From an uncultured Kineosporia sp. (GTDB lineage: Bacteria; Actinomycetota; Actinomycetes; Actinomycetales; Kineosporiaceae): 9,322 nt of DNA. Location: the NCBI GenBank assembly GCA_937859855.1, contig CALMAR010000256.1:1-9322 (forward strand). The letters are read 5' to 3'. The notes under the pieces are model-generated. The model ran no database searches, was not told the origin of the DNA, and worked only from the letters and a program-made list of their open reading frames with translations. The number at the start of each line of letters is the position of its first letter. The stretch's first letter is position 1. The position numbers and the translations under genes were made by a program. Positions 1 to 7,079 of this stretch are shown here, one piece after another.

Positions 1-581
1 GCGCCCTACCCGACCCCGATCTGGCCTCCCTGGGGGAGGGCAGTGACGAGTGCTGGGCCTACGTGCGGGCCCTGCGCGGGGCCCAGCGCTTCGCCCGGCT
101 GAACCGGGAGGAGATGATGGACCGGGTGGTGGCCTGCCTGGAAACCTGGGCCGGACAGCCGGTCCAGGAGGGCGAGCGGATCAACTGTCATCACAATTTC
201 ACCCAGCAGGAGCGGCATTTCGGCCGGCCGGTGTGGGTCTCCCGCAAGGGGGCGATCGAGGCGTCCGCGGGTAAGCCGGGCCTGATTCCCGGTTCGATGG
301 GTACAGCCAGCTATGTGGTCGAGGGCCGGGGCAACGCCCTGTCGCTGAACTCGTCCCCGCATGGCGCGGGCCGCAACTTCTCTCGTTCCGCGGCTCGAAA
401 GGCGTTCTCGCATGAGGACTTGCGGGCAGCGATGAAGGGGATCGAGTTCCGGGACACCGATGCCTTCATCGACGAGATCCCGGCCGCGTACAAGGACATC
501 GACCAGGTGATGGCGGACGCAGCCGACCTGGTCGAGGTCAGGCACACGCTCCGGCAGCTGGTGAACGTGAAGGGCGACTGA
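1..581 (+). CDS. rtcB: RNA-splicing ligase RtcB family protein, 3' part (5' end outside window)
   Basis: RtcB ligases join RNA 2',3'-cyclic phosphate or 3'-phosphate ends to 5'-OH ends, using GTP and Mn2+ through a histidine-GMP intermediate. They act in the cytoplasm in tRNA or RNA repair. The reading frame is open from base 3, with no start in view, and encodes 192 residues to the TGA at 579-581, roughly the C-terminal half of a bacterial RtcB. Family signatures are clear: NREEMMDRV early in the visible part, then INCHHNF (metal-ligand His region), VWVSRKGA, GSMGTASYVV and SPHGAGR. The His codon at 360-362 in HGAGR corresponds to the guanylylated His of characterised RtcB proteins. No inactivating change is seen in the visible part. 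The partner genes rtcA and archease are not visible. The next gene is convergent, so rtcB ends its transcription unit here. The assignment is firm; the N-terminal half cannot be judged. Confidence 0.95.
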   Translation, partial: ALPDPDLASLGEGSDECWAYVRALRGAQRFARLNREEMMDRVVACLETWAGQPVQEGERINCHHNFTQQERHFGRPVWVSRKGAIEASAGKPGLIPGSMGTASYVVEGRGNALSLNSSPHGAGRNFSRSAARKAFSHEDLRAAMKGIEFRDTDAFIDEIPAAYKDIDQVMADAADLVEVRHTLRQLVNVKGD

Positions 582-597
582 CCGGGATCCCGGTCAG
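578..597. terminator. Perfect 20-bp palindrome, putative bidirectional terminator
   Basis: CTGACCGGGATCCCGGTCAG is its own reverse complement. It contains the TGA of rtcB (579-581, plus) and the TGA of the acyltransferase gene (594-596, minus). It lies exactly between two convergent genes and would fold into a GC-rich hairpin from either strand. No T-tract follows on either side, as is common for actinobacterial terminators. Termination activity is inferred from position and symmetry. Confidence 0.7.
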
Positions 598-1664
598 CGA
601 ATGGCCTGGCGGTCGGGGTGGACACGTATATCGGTGTCCGCGGGAGTGAGCGGACCGTGACGTGGCCCCGGCAGCCTGATCGCTGATTCCCCCGGGGCCG
701 GTCGCCCGGATCGGCCGGGCCCCGACGCCGATCGGGACAGCACCTGAGAGGCTGCCGCGCAGATCCCGGCAATAGCGGCGGTGATCAGAGCAGCCGCCAG
801 CCGCCAGCGCCAGCTCTCTCGGTCATGGTGGCGGAAGGTCTCGGTCACGAAGGGATGCAGCAGGTAGATCCACAGTGACCCCCTCCCGATCCGGGTCATG
901 GCCTCACCGATCAGTGGTAACGGCCGCTCCAGAGCCGAGATCAGTAACGGGAGAAGCAGGATGAGCCCGGTGTTCAGGGCCGCGAACCCGATGTCCCGCT
1001 GCCACGGCCCGGCCGGGAACGCGCTGATGTAGACACCCGCTCCACCGGCCGCCAGAGCGATCCCCGCGCACCTCACGGTCCGCCGTCGCAACCAGCTCGC
1101 CGGGATCGCGTTGCGCACCGCGAAGCCGAGCATGAACCAGACGAAGTACGCGCCGTAGCGGTAATCCAGTCCGCGCAGCGATTCCGGGATGTGGTCGCGA
1201 CCCACCGGCAGCTCGAACAGCACGAAGCTGAAACCCGCCGCCATCGCCAGGGTGGGCCAGCCACAGCCGGCCCGGAGCACGATCTGGGTGATCACCAGCA
1301 TGCCCAGCAGTGCCGGGATGAACCACAGATGAAAGAGCGGATCCAGGACGAGGATGCGAACGGTGCCGGCCGGACCGGCCGGCAACTTGCCCTTCCACAG
1401 CCCGAAAACGACCGATACCAGCAGCCACTGCCAGATCATCCGGCGCCAGTAACGGGCCAGTAACTCCGGCAGAGATCGATCGATCAGGCTGGAGCGGGTC
1501 AGCAGCCAGCCGGACAACCCGAAGAACAGCGGCATGTGGAAGCCGTAGATGATCCATTTCGATCGGTCATCGGCGATTCCCGCTGCGTAGGTGTGGCCAT
1601 AGATGACCAGGGTCAGCAGCAACCCGCGGAGCTGATCCGGTCCCCTCTGGCGACCTCCACCCAT
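594..1664 (-). CDS. Acyltransferase-3 family integral membrane protein
   Basis: The protein has 356 residues and about ten hydrophobic segments. It belongs to the acyltransferase-3 family (the OafA/WecH/OpgC-type fold), whose members move acetyl or longer acyl groups onto sugars, lipids, peptides or antibiotics at the membrane. Supporting features are IYGHTY in the first helix (candidate catalytic His24), FHMPLFFGLSGWLL at 42-55, the basic stretch RYWRRM at 71-76 and IYLLHP near the last helices. The final ~45 residues are Pro/Gly/Arg-rich and probably a disordered tail. I chose ATG 1664 because AAGGTG (minus strand, plus 1672-1677) sits 7 nt upstream. A longer form from TTG 1721 would add 19 basic, non-membrane residues and lacks an obvious ribosome site. 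The acyl acceptor cannot be told from sequence. The gene is divergent from the exporter gene and could share its regulation. Confidence 0.85.
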   Translation of the reverse strand: MGGGRQRGPDQLRGLLLTLVIYGHTYAAGIADDRSKWIIYGFHMPLFFGLSGWLLTRSSLIDRSLPELLARYWRRMIWQWLLVSVVFGLWKGKLPAGPAGTVRILVLDPLFHLWFIPALLGMLVITQIVLRAGCGWPTLAMAAGFSFVLFELPVGRDHIPESLRGLDYRYGAYFVWFMLGFAVRNAIPASWLRRRTVRCAGIALAAGGAGVYISAFPAGPWQRDIGFAALNTGLILLLPLLISALERPLPLIGEAMTRIGRGSLWIYLLHPFVTETFRHHDRESWRWRLAAALITAAIAGICAAASQVLSRSASGPGRSGRPAPGESAIRLPGPRHGPLTPADTDIRVHPDRQAIR

Positions 1665-1671
1665 GACGGTG

Positions 1672-1677
1672 CACCTT
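1672..1677 (-). promoter_or_regulatory. Ribosome binding site of the acyltransferase gene
   Basis: On the minus strand AAGGTG lies 7 nt before ATG 1664. It decides in favour of this start over TTG 1721. It overlaps the 8-bp palindrome GGTGCACC (1668-1675). Confidence 0.6.
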
Positions 1678-1695
1678 AGTCGGAATCTTACTAAG
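1675..1695. promoter_or_regulatory. Inverted repeat in the acyltransferase 5' region, candidate operator
   Basis: CTTAGT and ACTAAG form perfect 6-bp arms around a 9-nt spacer, 11-31 nt upstream of ATG 1664. Read on the minus strand, the repeat includes TAAGAT (plus 1685-1690), a plausible -10 hexamer, but no convincing -35 lies 17-18 nt upstream. A regulator bound here could block transcription of the acyltransferase gene. The arms are AT-richer than the surroundings, which makes them stand out. Which protein binds is unknown. Confidence 0.35.
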
Positions 1696-1929
1696 AGTCG
1701 TCGCCCTGTTACTCCTGGCAATGAGAAAAACAGGGGCCACGCAACCAGGGATGGATCGCTGGGGCCGGAGCGGCCGGATGCCGGTGTGCTGAGGAAGTGG
1801 AAAGGCCATCTCCGGTTGAGCTAGGGTGTAGGCCACCGTAGTCCCGTCACCTGCACCTGGACGGTTGCGAATCCGGCGCCTCCGAGCGCCCTCCCTCACC
1901 TGACGCTGACTGATTCTTCGGAGCTCTGA
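1696..1929. other. Divergent intergenic region between acyltransferase and exporter genes
   Basis: The remaining divergent spacer holds no credible coding region. It should carry the promoters of both genes. On the plus strand TTGAGC (1816-1821) followed after 17 nt by TAGTCC (1839-1844) is the best sigma-70-like pair I can see, but the -10 matches poorly. GGTG-TAGGC-CACC (around 1825-1837) is a short inverted repeat inside that spacer. Both are weak. CGGAG (1919-1923), 6 nt before ATG 1930, is a good ribosome site for the exporter gene. Confidence 0.4.
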
Positions 1930-3546
1930 ATGACTGCTACGTCCTCCTCGGGCGGTTCACCATCGACCTCACCGTCACCTGAGACGCCGGCCCGGACGGC
2001 GACGCCGGCCACAGATGCCGACAAGCTCGACAGTGCCGTGCTGAAGATCGCATCCGTGGTCGTGCTGGGCGCGATCATGTCGATCCTCGACGTCACCGTG
2101 GTGAACGTGGCAATCAATCACCTGTCAGCCGTTTTCAACACTTCGCTGTCCACGATCCAATGGGTCTCCACCGGATACACGCTGGCCCTGGCCACGGTCA
2201 TCCCACTGACCGGCTGGGGTGCCGACCGGTTCGGTACCAAGCGGCTCTACATGATCTCGATCACCCTGTTCGTGATCGGCTCGGCGCTGTCCGGGCTGGC
2301 CTGGAGCGCGAGCTCGCTGATCTTCTTCCGGGTTCTCCAGGGCTTCGGCGGAGGCATGATCATGCCCGCCGGGATGACCATCCTCACCCACGCGGCCGGC
2401 CCGCACCGGCTCGGCCGGGTGATGGCAGTGATCGGGATTCCGATGCTATTGGGCCCGATCTTCGGCCCGATCCTGGGTGGCTGGCTGGTGGACGACGTCT
2501 CCTGGCGCTGGATCTTCTTCATCAATCTGCCGATCGGGATCGTCGCCCTGGTCGCCGCCTACCGGATCCTGGAGACCGACAAGCCACAGCCCGGGCATCG
2601 GCTGGACTGGCTGGGCCTGGCTCTGCTCTCCCCCGGTCTGGCCCTGCTGATCTACGGCTTCGCGGAGTCGGCGCAATCCGCTGGCTTCGGAAAGTTCAAG
2701 GTGCTGGGCCCGATGATCGCCGGTGCGGCGCTGCTGGTCGCCTTCCTCGTTCACGCCTGGGGCAAGTCGGACGCGCTGATCGATCTCAAGCTGTTCCGGA
2801 ACAAGACCTTCTCCGCATCCACCATCACTCTGATGCTGATGATCATCTCTGTGTTCGGCGGGATGCTGCTGATCCCGCTGTATCTGCAGGCCGTACGCGG
2901 CGAGAGCGCGCTGAGCACCGGCTTGTTGCTGGCCCCGCAAGGACTTGGAGCCATGATTGCGATGCCGATCGCCGGTCGTCTGACCGACCGGACGGGGGTG
3001 GGCCGGATCGTGCCGGGCGCCCGGACCAGGGGGCCGCGGCCCTAGCCCGGGATCACCACGACCCGGGCGGACACCCGGTACTGGCAGATCGAGGGCGTGC
3101 TGTTCCTGATGGGGCTGGGGATGGGCTTCACCATGATGCCGACCTTCTCCGGCGCTATGCAGACTCTGCGCCGGGCCAGCATCTCCAGGGCCAGCACCAC
3201 GCTGAACATCACCCAGCAGGTCAGCGCCTCGATCGGGACAGCAGTGCTGACCGTGCTGCTGGTCCGGATCATGACCGGCAAGCTGGAGGCTGTGTTCCAC
3301 AGCCTGGGCGGGGCCGCTCCGGTCAGTAAGGGCGGCGGACTGAGCGGGCTCTTCTCGCTGCCGCCGGCCGTCCGGGGCAAGGTACTGCCGGCGGTGGCCG
3401 ACAGCTTCGGCCAGACCTTCATCTGGGCGCTCGCCCTGGTGCTCATCGCATTCGTGGTGGCGCTGGTCCTGTTGCCCAAGCACCAGCTGGAACCGGTGGA
3501 GGAGATTGAAGGTGAATCCGCCAGTCCGGCCATGATGGTCGGCTGA
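1930..3546 (+). pseudogene. DHA2-family MFS exporter (EmrB/QacA-like), interrupted by in-frame TAG
   Basis: DHA2 exporters use the proton gradient to expel drugs or metabolites through 14 membrane helices. The first part (1930-3045, 371 residues) shows the DHA2 motif ILDVTVVNVA (Asp54), motif A GADRFGTKR (97-105) and the antiporter motif C GIPMLLGPIFGP (from 169). TAG at 3043-3045 then stops the frame. The same frame resumes with the expected continuation (ADTRYWQIEG, LFLMGLGMGFTMMPTFSGAM, TALN-like ITQQVSASIGTAVL) to TGA 3544-3546. Read through, it gives 538 codons, a normal family length. Only about 12 codons, 3016-3051, are wrong: they read as Arg/Pro-rich plus stop where a helix is expected. 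Frame 3 over the same stretch gives GAAALA, so two compensating indels, or a sequencing error in the GC palindromes there, explain it better than a lone nonsense change. The gene is therefore either a recent pseudogene or an intact exporter misread. The start at ATG 1930 is supported by CGGAG 6 nt upstream. A TetR gene follows at once. Confidence 0.8.
3013..3051. repeat. Cluster of perfect GC palindromes at the exporter lesion
   Basis: Two perfect 12-bp palindromes lie 6 nt apart: CCGGGCGCCCGG (3013-3024) and GGGCCGCGGCCC (3031-3042). They are followed by CCCGGG (3046-3051). The in-frame TAG (3043-3045) sits directly after the second. The block coincides with the only non-family stretch of the exporter. 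Such sequence folds strongly and is prone to polymerase slippage and to base-calling errors. Confidence 0.75.
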
Positions 3547-3552
3547 CCACCT

Positions 3553-4242
3553 ATGACGCTCATCGCGAGCCTGGAGGGTGAGCAGCGGCCACTGAGGTCC
3601 GACGCCGAGCGCAACCGGCGCCGGATCCTGGTCGCCGCGGCCGAACTCTTCGCCGAGCGCGGCCTGGACGTGGGTCTCGACGAGATCGCCCGGCAGGCCG
3701 GGGTCGGCACCGGCACCGTGTATCGGCGCTTTCCGGACAAGGCGATGTTGATCCAAGCCCTGTTCGAGGATCGGGTGAACGCCTTGATCGAGCTGGCCGA
3801 GCAAGCCAGCGAACATCCAGATCCGTGGTCCGGGCTGGTGATGCTGATGGAAGGAATATCCGAGAGGCAGCTGGCCGATCAGGGCTTGAAAGAGCTGATG
3901 TTCGGGGCCGGCCACGCAGACGGCGCGCTGACGGACCGGCGGCTGGAGCTGACACCGCTGCTCCAGCGCCTGGTCCGGCGAGCGCAGGCCACCGGCCAGG
4001 TCCGGCCCGATCTGGACGCCTCCGATCTGGCCATGTTCCAGGTCATGATCCATGCTGCTGGCGCGTTCGCCGGGGGGCGGCAGCCTCAGGTGTGGCGCCG
4101 GCTGCTGGTTCTGCTGCTGGATGGCATCCGCAGCAGCCGGACCGGGCCGTCTGAGCTGGGCACGCCGCCGCTGGCGCTGGCCGATCTGGAGAGCCTGTGC
4201 GGGCTTTCACACCGAGCGCCCCGGGCTCAGACCGCCCAGTGA
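3553..4242 (+). CDS. TetR-family transcriptional regulator
   Basis: The protein has 229 residues. An N-terminal helix-turn-helix DNA-binding domain is clear: RILVAAAELFAERG (24-37) followed by LDEIARQAGVGTGTVYRRFPDK (42-63), the classic TetR core. Residues ~75-200 form an all-helical ligand-binding and dimerisation domain, ending in a Pro/Ala/Arg-rich tail. TetR proteins usually repress adjacent genes until a small molecule binds. The gene starts 6 nt after the exporter stop, so the two are probably one transcription unit. No good Shine-Dalgarno precedes ATG 3553, which suggests translational coupling to the exporter frame. If the exporter TAG is real, coupling would be broken. Likely targets are the exporter promoter (before 1930) and possibly the A-T-TE gene downstream. 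The ligand is unknown, perhaps the exported product. Confidence 0.93.
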   Translation: MTLIASLEGEQRPLRSDAERNRRRILVAAAELFAERGLDVGLDEIARQAGVGTGTVYRRFPDKAMLIQALFEDRVNALIELAEQASEHPDPWSGLVMLMEGISERQLADQGLKELMFGAGHADGALTDRRLELTPLLQRLVRRAQATGQVRPDLDASDLAMFQVMIHAAGAFAGGRQPQVWRRLLVLLLDGIRSSRTGPSELGTPPLALADLESLCGLSHRAPRAQTAQ

Positions 4243-4426
4243 TGTCAAGGAACCTCAGGCGGTATCACTCGGCTGGACGATGATCGATCAGTCATCGGTG
4301 TGACTTCCGCCGTTCCAGTGGCGAGGCACGATCGTCGTTTGCCATGGTCCTTCTGATAGCAAGCTGAGTGCCCGTAGCGGATGGCTTCCGGGATCTCAGA
4401 ACGGCTTTCGGAAAGGGATCCTGCGG
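4243..4426. other. Intergenic region upstream of the A-T-TE gene
   Basis: This 184-bp spacer has no credible gene. Besides the inverted repeat at 4278-4297 it holds ACGATCGT (4329-4336) and an 11-bp palindrome, CTTTC-G-GAAAG (4405-4415), whose right arm overlaps the ribosome site GAAAGG (4411-4416), 10 nt before ATG 4427. The gap after tetR suggests that the A-T-TE gene has its own promoter. TTCTGA (4351-4356) with TAGCGG (4375-4380) is the best pair visible and is poor. Confidence 0.4.
4278..4297. promoter_or_regulatory. Inverted repeat between tetR and A-T-TE genes, candidate operator or weak terminator
   Basis: CGATGA (4278-4283) and TCATCG (4292-4297) are perfect 6-bp arms with an 8-nt spacer. 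A second perfect palindrome, TGATCGATCA (4281-4290), is nested off-centre. The site lies 36 nt after the TetR stop and 130 nt before ATG 4427. The size is right for a TetR-type operator, but a weak terminator hairpin is also possible. No matching copy was found by eye before the exporter gene. Confidence 0.35.
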
Positions 4427-7051
4427 ATGGCTCCGGTCGACCATGTTCAGCGTGCCGTGCGCGCCCTCGCCCGCACCGACGCTGAAGCCGGAACCATCGC
4501 CCGATTCCGGGATGTGGTGACGGCTCAGCCGGGCGATCTGGCGGTGGACGACGGTCAGCACAGCTACAGCTTCCTCCAGCTGGCTCGGCGCGCCGCCGGC
4601 GTCCGGGCTCAGCTGGTCAGCCGGGTCGACCCGCAGTACCGGCGCTCCGGCCAGCCCATCGCGCTGCTCTACTCGCACACCGCCGAGGCCGTCGCGGCGC
4701 TGTTCGGCATCCTGGCCTCGGGCAGCCCGGTGCTGGTCCTCGATCCACGCACGCCCGCCCCCCGGTTGTCGATGTTCGTGGATCGGGTCCGGGCCCGCTA
4801 TCTGTTCACCGACCCGGCCTGCCAGCCGGTCGCCGCACAGATCGCCGAGAACGTCTTGCTGGACGAGTCCGGAGAGCTCAGCCCGGCCGAACTGGACCAG
4901 GCACTGGCCCCGATGTGGAGCGAACGGCCCTCACCGGACGCCACCGCCGCGCTGGCGTTCACCTCAGGTTCTACCGGACGGCCCAAGGTGGTGATCAACG
5001 ACCACCGGATGCTGGTCCGCGATGCCTGGGCGAACTCGGTGGCCACTGGCTGTTATGGCGCTGACGACATCGTCGCCCACACTCTGCCCATGGCCTTCCA
5101 CGCTGGCCTGATGGCCACCTGCGCCGGCGTGCTGGTGGGTGCCACCATGCGGCTCTACGACGTCCGCGGCAACGGCATCGGCCCGTTGCCTGCCTGGATC
5201 GAGGCCAGCGGAGCCACCGTCATCCAGGCCAGCCCGGCCATCGTCCGAGCCCTGGTCCAGTCAGGTCCGGCGACAGCCTCTTTCGCTGCGGTGAGCTCGC
5301 TGACCATCGCCGGCGAAGCCGCCTACGGCCCGGACATCGAGGCGGCCCGATCACTGCTGCCGGACGGTTGTGTGATCCGCAACCGGTACGGCTCGTCCGA
5401 GACCGGCCTGATCACCGAGTACCGGGTCGGTAGTGATCATCCGGTGGCCGATGGTGCCCTGCCGGTTGGGTATCCGCTTCCGGACACCAGGGTCGTGCTG
5501 GTGGACGACGATGGGCAGCCGGTCGCGGACGGCCAGCCCGGCATCATCACCGTCACCGGCCCGCATCCCGCCCGCGGCTACTACGAGGCCCCGGAGATCA
5601 CCGCCGCCGTCTTCACCAGCAATCCGGACGGCACCCGGACCGTTCGCAGCAACGACATCGGAGTGCTGCGGTCTGATGGCGCGGTGATGATGCTTGGCCG
5701 CCGGGACCACAGTGTCAAGATCCGCGGTTACCTGGTCGAGCCGGGCGAGATCGACGTCCTGCTCTTCGCCCGGGACGACGTCGCCGAGGCGGTCACCGTG
5801 GGGATGCCCCGGGTCGGCGGCGGGGGGATGCGCCTGGTCTCCTACGTGGTCTCCACCGCCGAACGGCCCAGCGCGGTCGCGATCCGCACTGGCCTGCACG
5901 AATCACTGCCCGGCTACATGGTTCCAGAGACCGTGATCTTCCTGGACGCGCTGCCCCGGACCGAGCGGGGCAAGCTCGACCGCTCCGCTCTGCCGCCGCC
6001 GCCCGCGCAGATCTCAGGCTCCTCCACCGGCACGCTGTCGGAGTGGGAGCAAGTGGTGCAAGCGGTCTGGTGCACGGTGCTGGCGCTACCCGACATCGGC
6101 CGGGACGACGACTTCTTCGAGCTGGGGGGCGATTCGCTGGCCGCCGAGGCGCTGATGTCGATCATGGTCAACGAGCTGGGTGTGCCGGCCCTGGACGCGA
6201 CCACGTCCAACCTGGTGCAGGCGCCGACCCTGGCCGCTTTCGCCAGCCGGCTCAAGCGCCGCCCGGGGCAGGTGAACCAGAGCCTGGTGCCGCTGCGGGT
6301 CACCGGCTCCCGGCCGCCACTGTTCATCGCCACCGGCGGTGGCGGGCTGGGCGTGTCGATGGTGCCGATCATGCGCCACCTGGACAGCGATCTGCCGGTG
6401 TACGCACTGCAGGCGCACGGCTTGGAGGCTCGTGGCATCCCGGACTGGACCGTCGCCGCGGCCGCCCGCCGGAACCTGAACACGATCCGGTCGATCCAGC
6501 CGCAGGGCCCCTACTACCTGGCCGGGCACTCGTTCGGCGGGGTGGTCGCCTACGAGATGGCTCAGCAGTTGCGCAAGGCCGGTCAAGAGGCAGCCATGCT
6601 GGTGCTGATGGACTCGTTCCCCCCCGATGGCCGCGCGCACGGCGCGGAGGAGGAGCGCTCGGTCAGGCAAAGGCTCAAGGACGCCGTCGGAGTGGCCACC
6701 ACCGGGCTTCGCGGCACCCCCGGCGAGGACCAGTTCTGGCGGTTCTGGCGGCAGAGCACGGTGCTGCACCGGTTGTACCGGAGCACGCCCTACCCGGGCC
6801 AAGCTCTGGTGCTGGTGGCGGATTCGCCTGAGCGAGAGGAGCGGCTGGGCTGGGCGCCGTATCTGACCGGGCAGTGGCAGCTCGCCGACGTGGCCGGTGA
6901 TCACGTATCGATGCTGCGCGACCCGTACGCCAAAGCGGTGGCCGATCTGATCTGGGCCGCGGTCGGCGATGCTCAGGACCGCCGGGCCGGCGTCGGGCTG
7001 AGGGCTGGGCCGGTGGATCGGCCGATCGATTTGACTGACGCCGTAACGTAG
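4427..7051 (+). CDS. NRPS-like synthetase, adenylation-carrier-thioesterase (A-T-TE), non-amino-acid type
   Basis: This 874-residue cytoplasmic enzyme has three domains and no condensation domain. The adenylation domain (~30-525) has FTSGSTGRPK (178-187), NRYGSSETG (319-327), Asp410 in SNDIG, GRRDHSVKIRGY (424-435) and Lys516 in GKLDR, so the catalytic set is complete. The carrier domain (~535-605) has FFELGGDSL with Ser570 for phosphopantetheine. The thioesterase domain (~617-850) has GHSFGG (Ser702), a candidate Asp729 and His826 in GDHVS. Aligned by eye to GrsA, the ten specificity positions read HAMQTARLIK. The Asp that holds the alpha-amino group is His225, within PMAFHAGL, a sequence reminiscent of the FH motif of acyl-CoA synthetases. 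This argues for a keto, hydroxy, aryl or fatty acid substrate. Characterised A-T-TE enzymes of similar build (atromentin synthetases, RalA of ralfuranone) couple two aryl-pyruvates, but no close relationship is claimed. The start is supported by GAAAGG 10 nt upstream. No phosphopantetheinyl transferase gene is in view. Domain calls are firm; substrate and product are unknown. Confidence 0.92.
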   Translation: MAPVDHVQRAVRALARTDAEAGTIARFRDVVTAQPGDLAVDDGQHSYSFLQLARRAAGVRAQLVSRVDPQYRRSGQPIALLYSHTAEAVAALFGILASGSPVLVLDPRTPAPRLSMFVDRVRARYLFTDPACQPVAAQIAENVLLDESGELSPAELDQALAPMWSERPSPDATAALAFTSGSTGRPKVVINDHRMLVRDAWANSVATGCYGADDIVAHTLPMAFHAGLMATCAGVLVGATMRLYDVRGNGIGPLPAWIEASGATVIQASPAIVRALVQSGPATASFAAVSSLTIAGEAAYGPDIEAARSLLPDGCVIRNRYGSSETGLITEYRVGSDHPVADGALPVGYPLPDTRVVLVDDDGQPVADGQPGIITVTGPHPARGYYEAPEITAAVFTSNPDGTRTVRSNDIGVLRSDGAVMMLGRRDHSVKIRGYLVEPGEIDVLLFARDDVAEAVTVGMPRVGGGGMRLVSYVVSTAERPSAVAIRTGLHESLPGYMVPETVIFLDALPRTERGKLDRSALPPPPAQISGSSTGTLSEWEQVVQAVWCTVLALPDIGRDDDFFELGGDSLAAEALMSIMVNELGVPALDATTSNLVQAPTLAAFASRLKRRPGQVNQSLVPLRVTGSRPPLFIATGGGGLGVSMVPIMRHLDSDLPVYALQAHGLEARGIPDWTVAAAARRNLNTIRSIQPQGPYYLAGHSFGGVVAYEMAQQLRKAGQEAAMLVLMDSFPPDGRAHGAEEERSVRQRLKDAVGVATTGLRGTPGEDQFWRFWRQSTVLHRLYRSTPYPGQALVLVADSPEREERLGWAPYLTGQWQLADVAGDHVSMLRDPYAKAVADLIWAAVGDAQDRRAGVGLRAGPVDRPIDLTDAVT

Positions 7052-7056
7052 AAACG

Positions 7057-7073
7057 CGAGCGGGTTCCGTTCG
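7057..7073 (+). terminator. Short hairpin after the A-T-TE gene
   Basis: CGAGCGG and CCGTTCG pair over 7 bp with one G-T wobble and a 3-nt loop, starting 6 nt after the TAG at 7049-7051. No T-tract follows. It may be a weak terminator or attenuator limiting transcription into the next MFS gene. Confidence is low because such stems are common in GC-rich DNA. Confidence 0.35.
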
Positions 7074-7079
7074 AGACAG

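Noticed and set aside
1677..1695. IdeR/DtxR iron box before the acyltransferase gene
   Set aside because: Only the outer TTAG and CTAA match; the central GGTWAGSCTWACC part does not. There are no other siderophore genes in the window.
3043..3045. TAG as a recoded (read-through or pyrrolysine) codon
   Set aside because: The residues around it (RTRGPRP, PG) do not form the expected helix, so translating the TAG would not restore the protein. No structure or factor supporting recoding is visible.
2160..3329. 389-codon plus-strand frame inside the exporter gene
   Set aside because: It is an out-of-frame shadow, rich in Arg, Asp and Pro and not membrane-like. It is useful only because GAAALA near 3030-3047 hints at a local frameshift.
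3097..3546. Independent small membrane protein starting at GTG 3097
   Set aside because: The segment is the expected C-terminal continuation of the DHA2 exporter, in the same frame. There is no properly spaced ribosome site before 3097.
2446..4053. 535-residue minus-strand open frame opposite the exporter and tetR
   Set aside because: Its composition is rich in Gln, His, Gly and Arg with no recognisable domain, as expected opposite GC-ending codons. It spans two well-supported genes and their junction.
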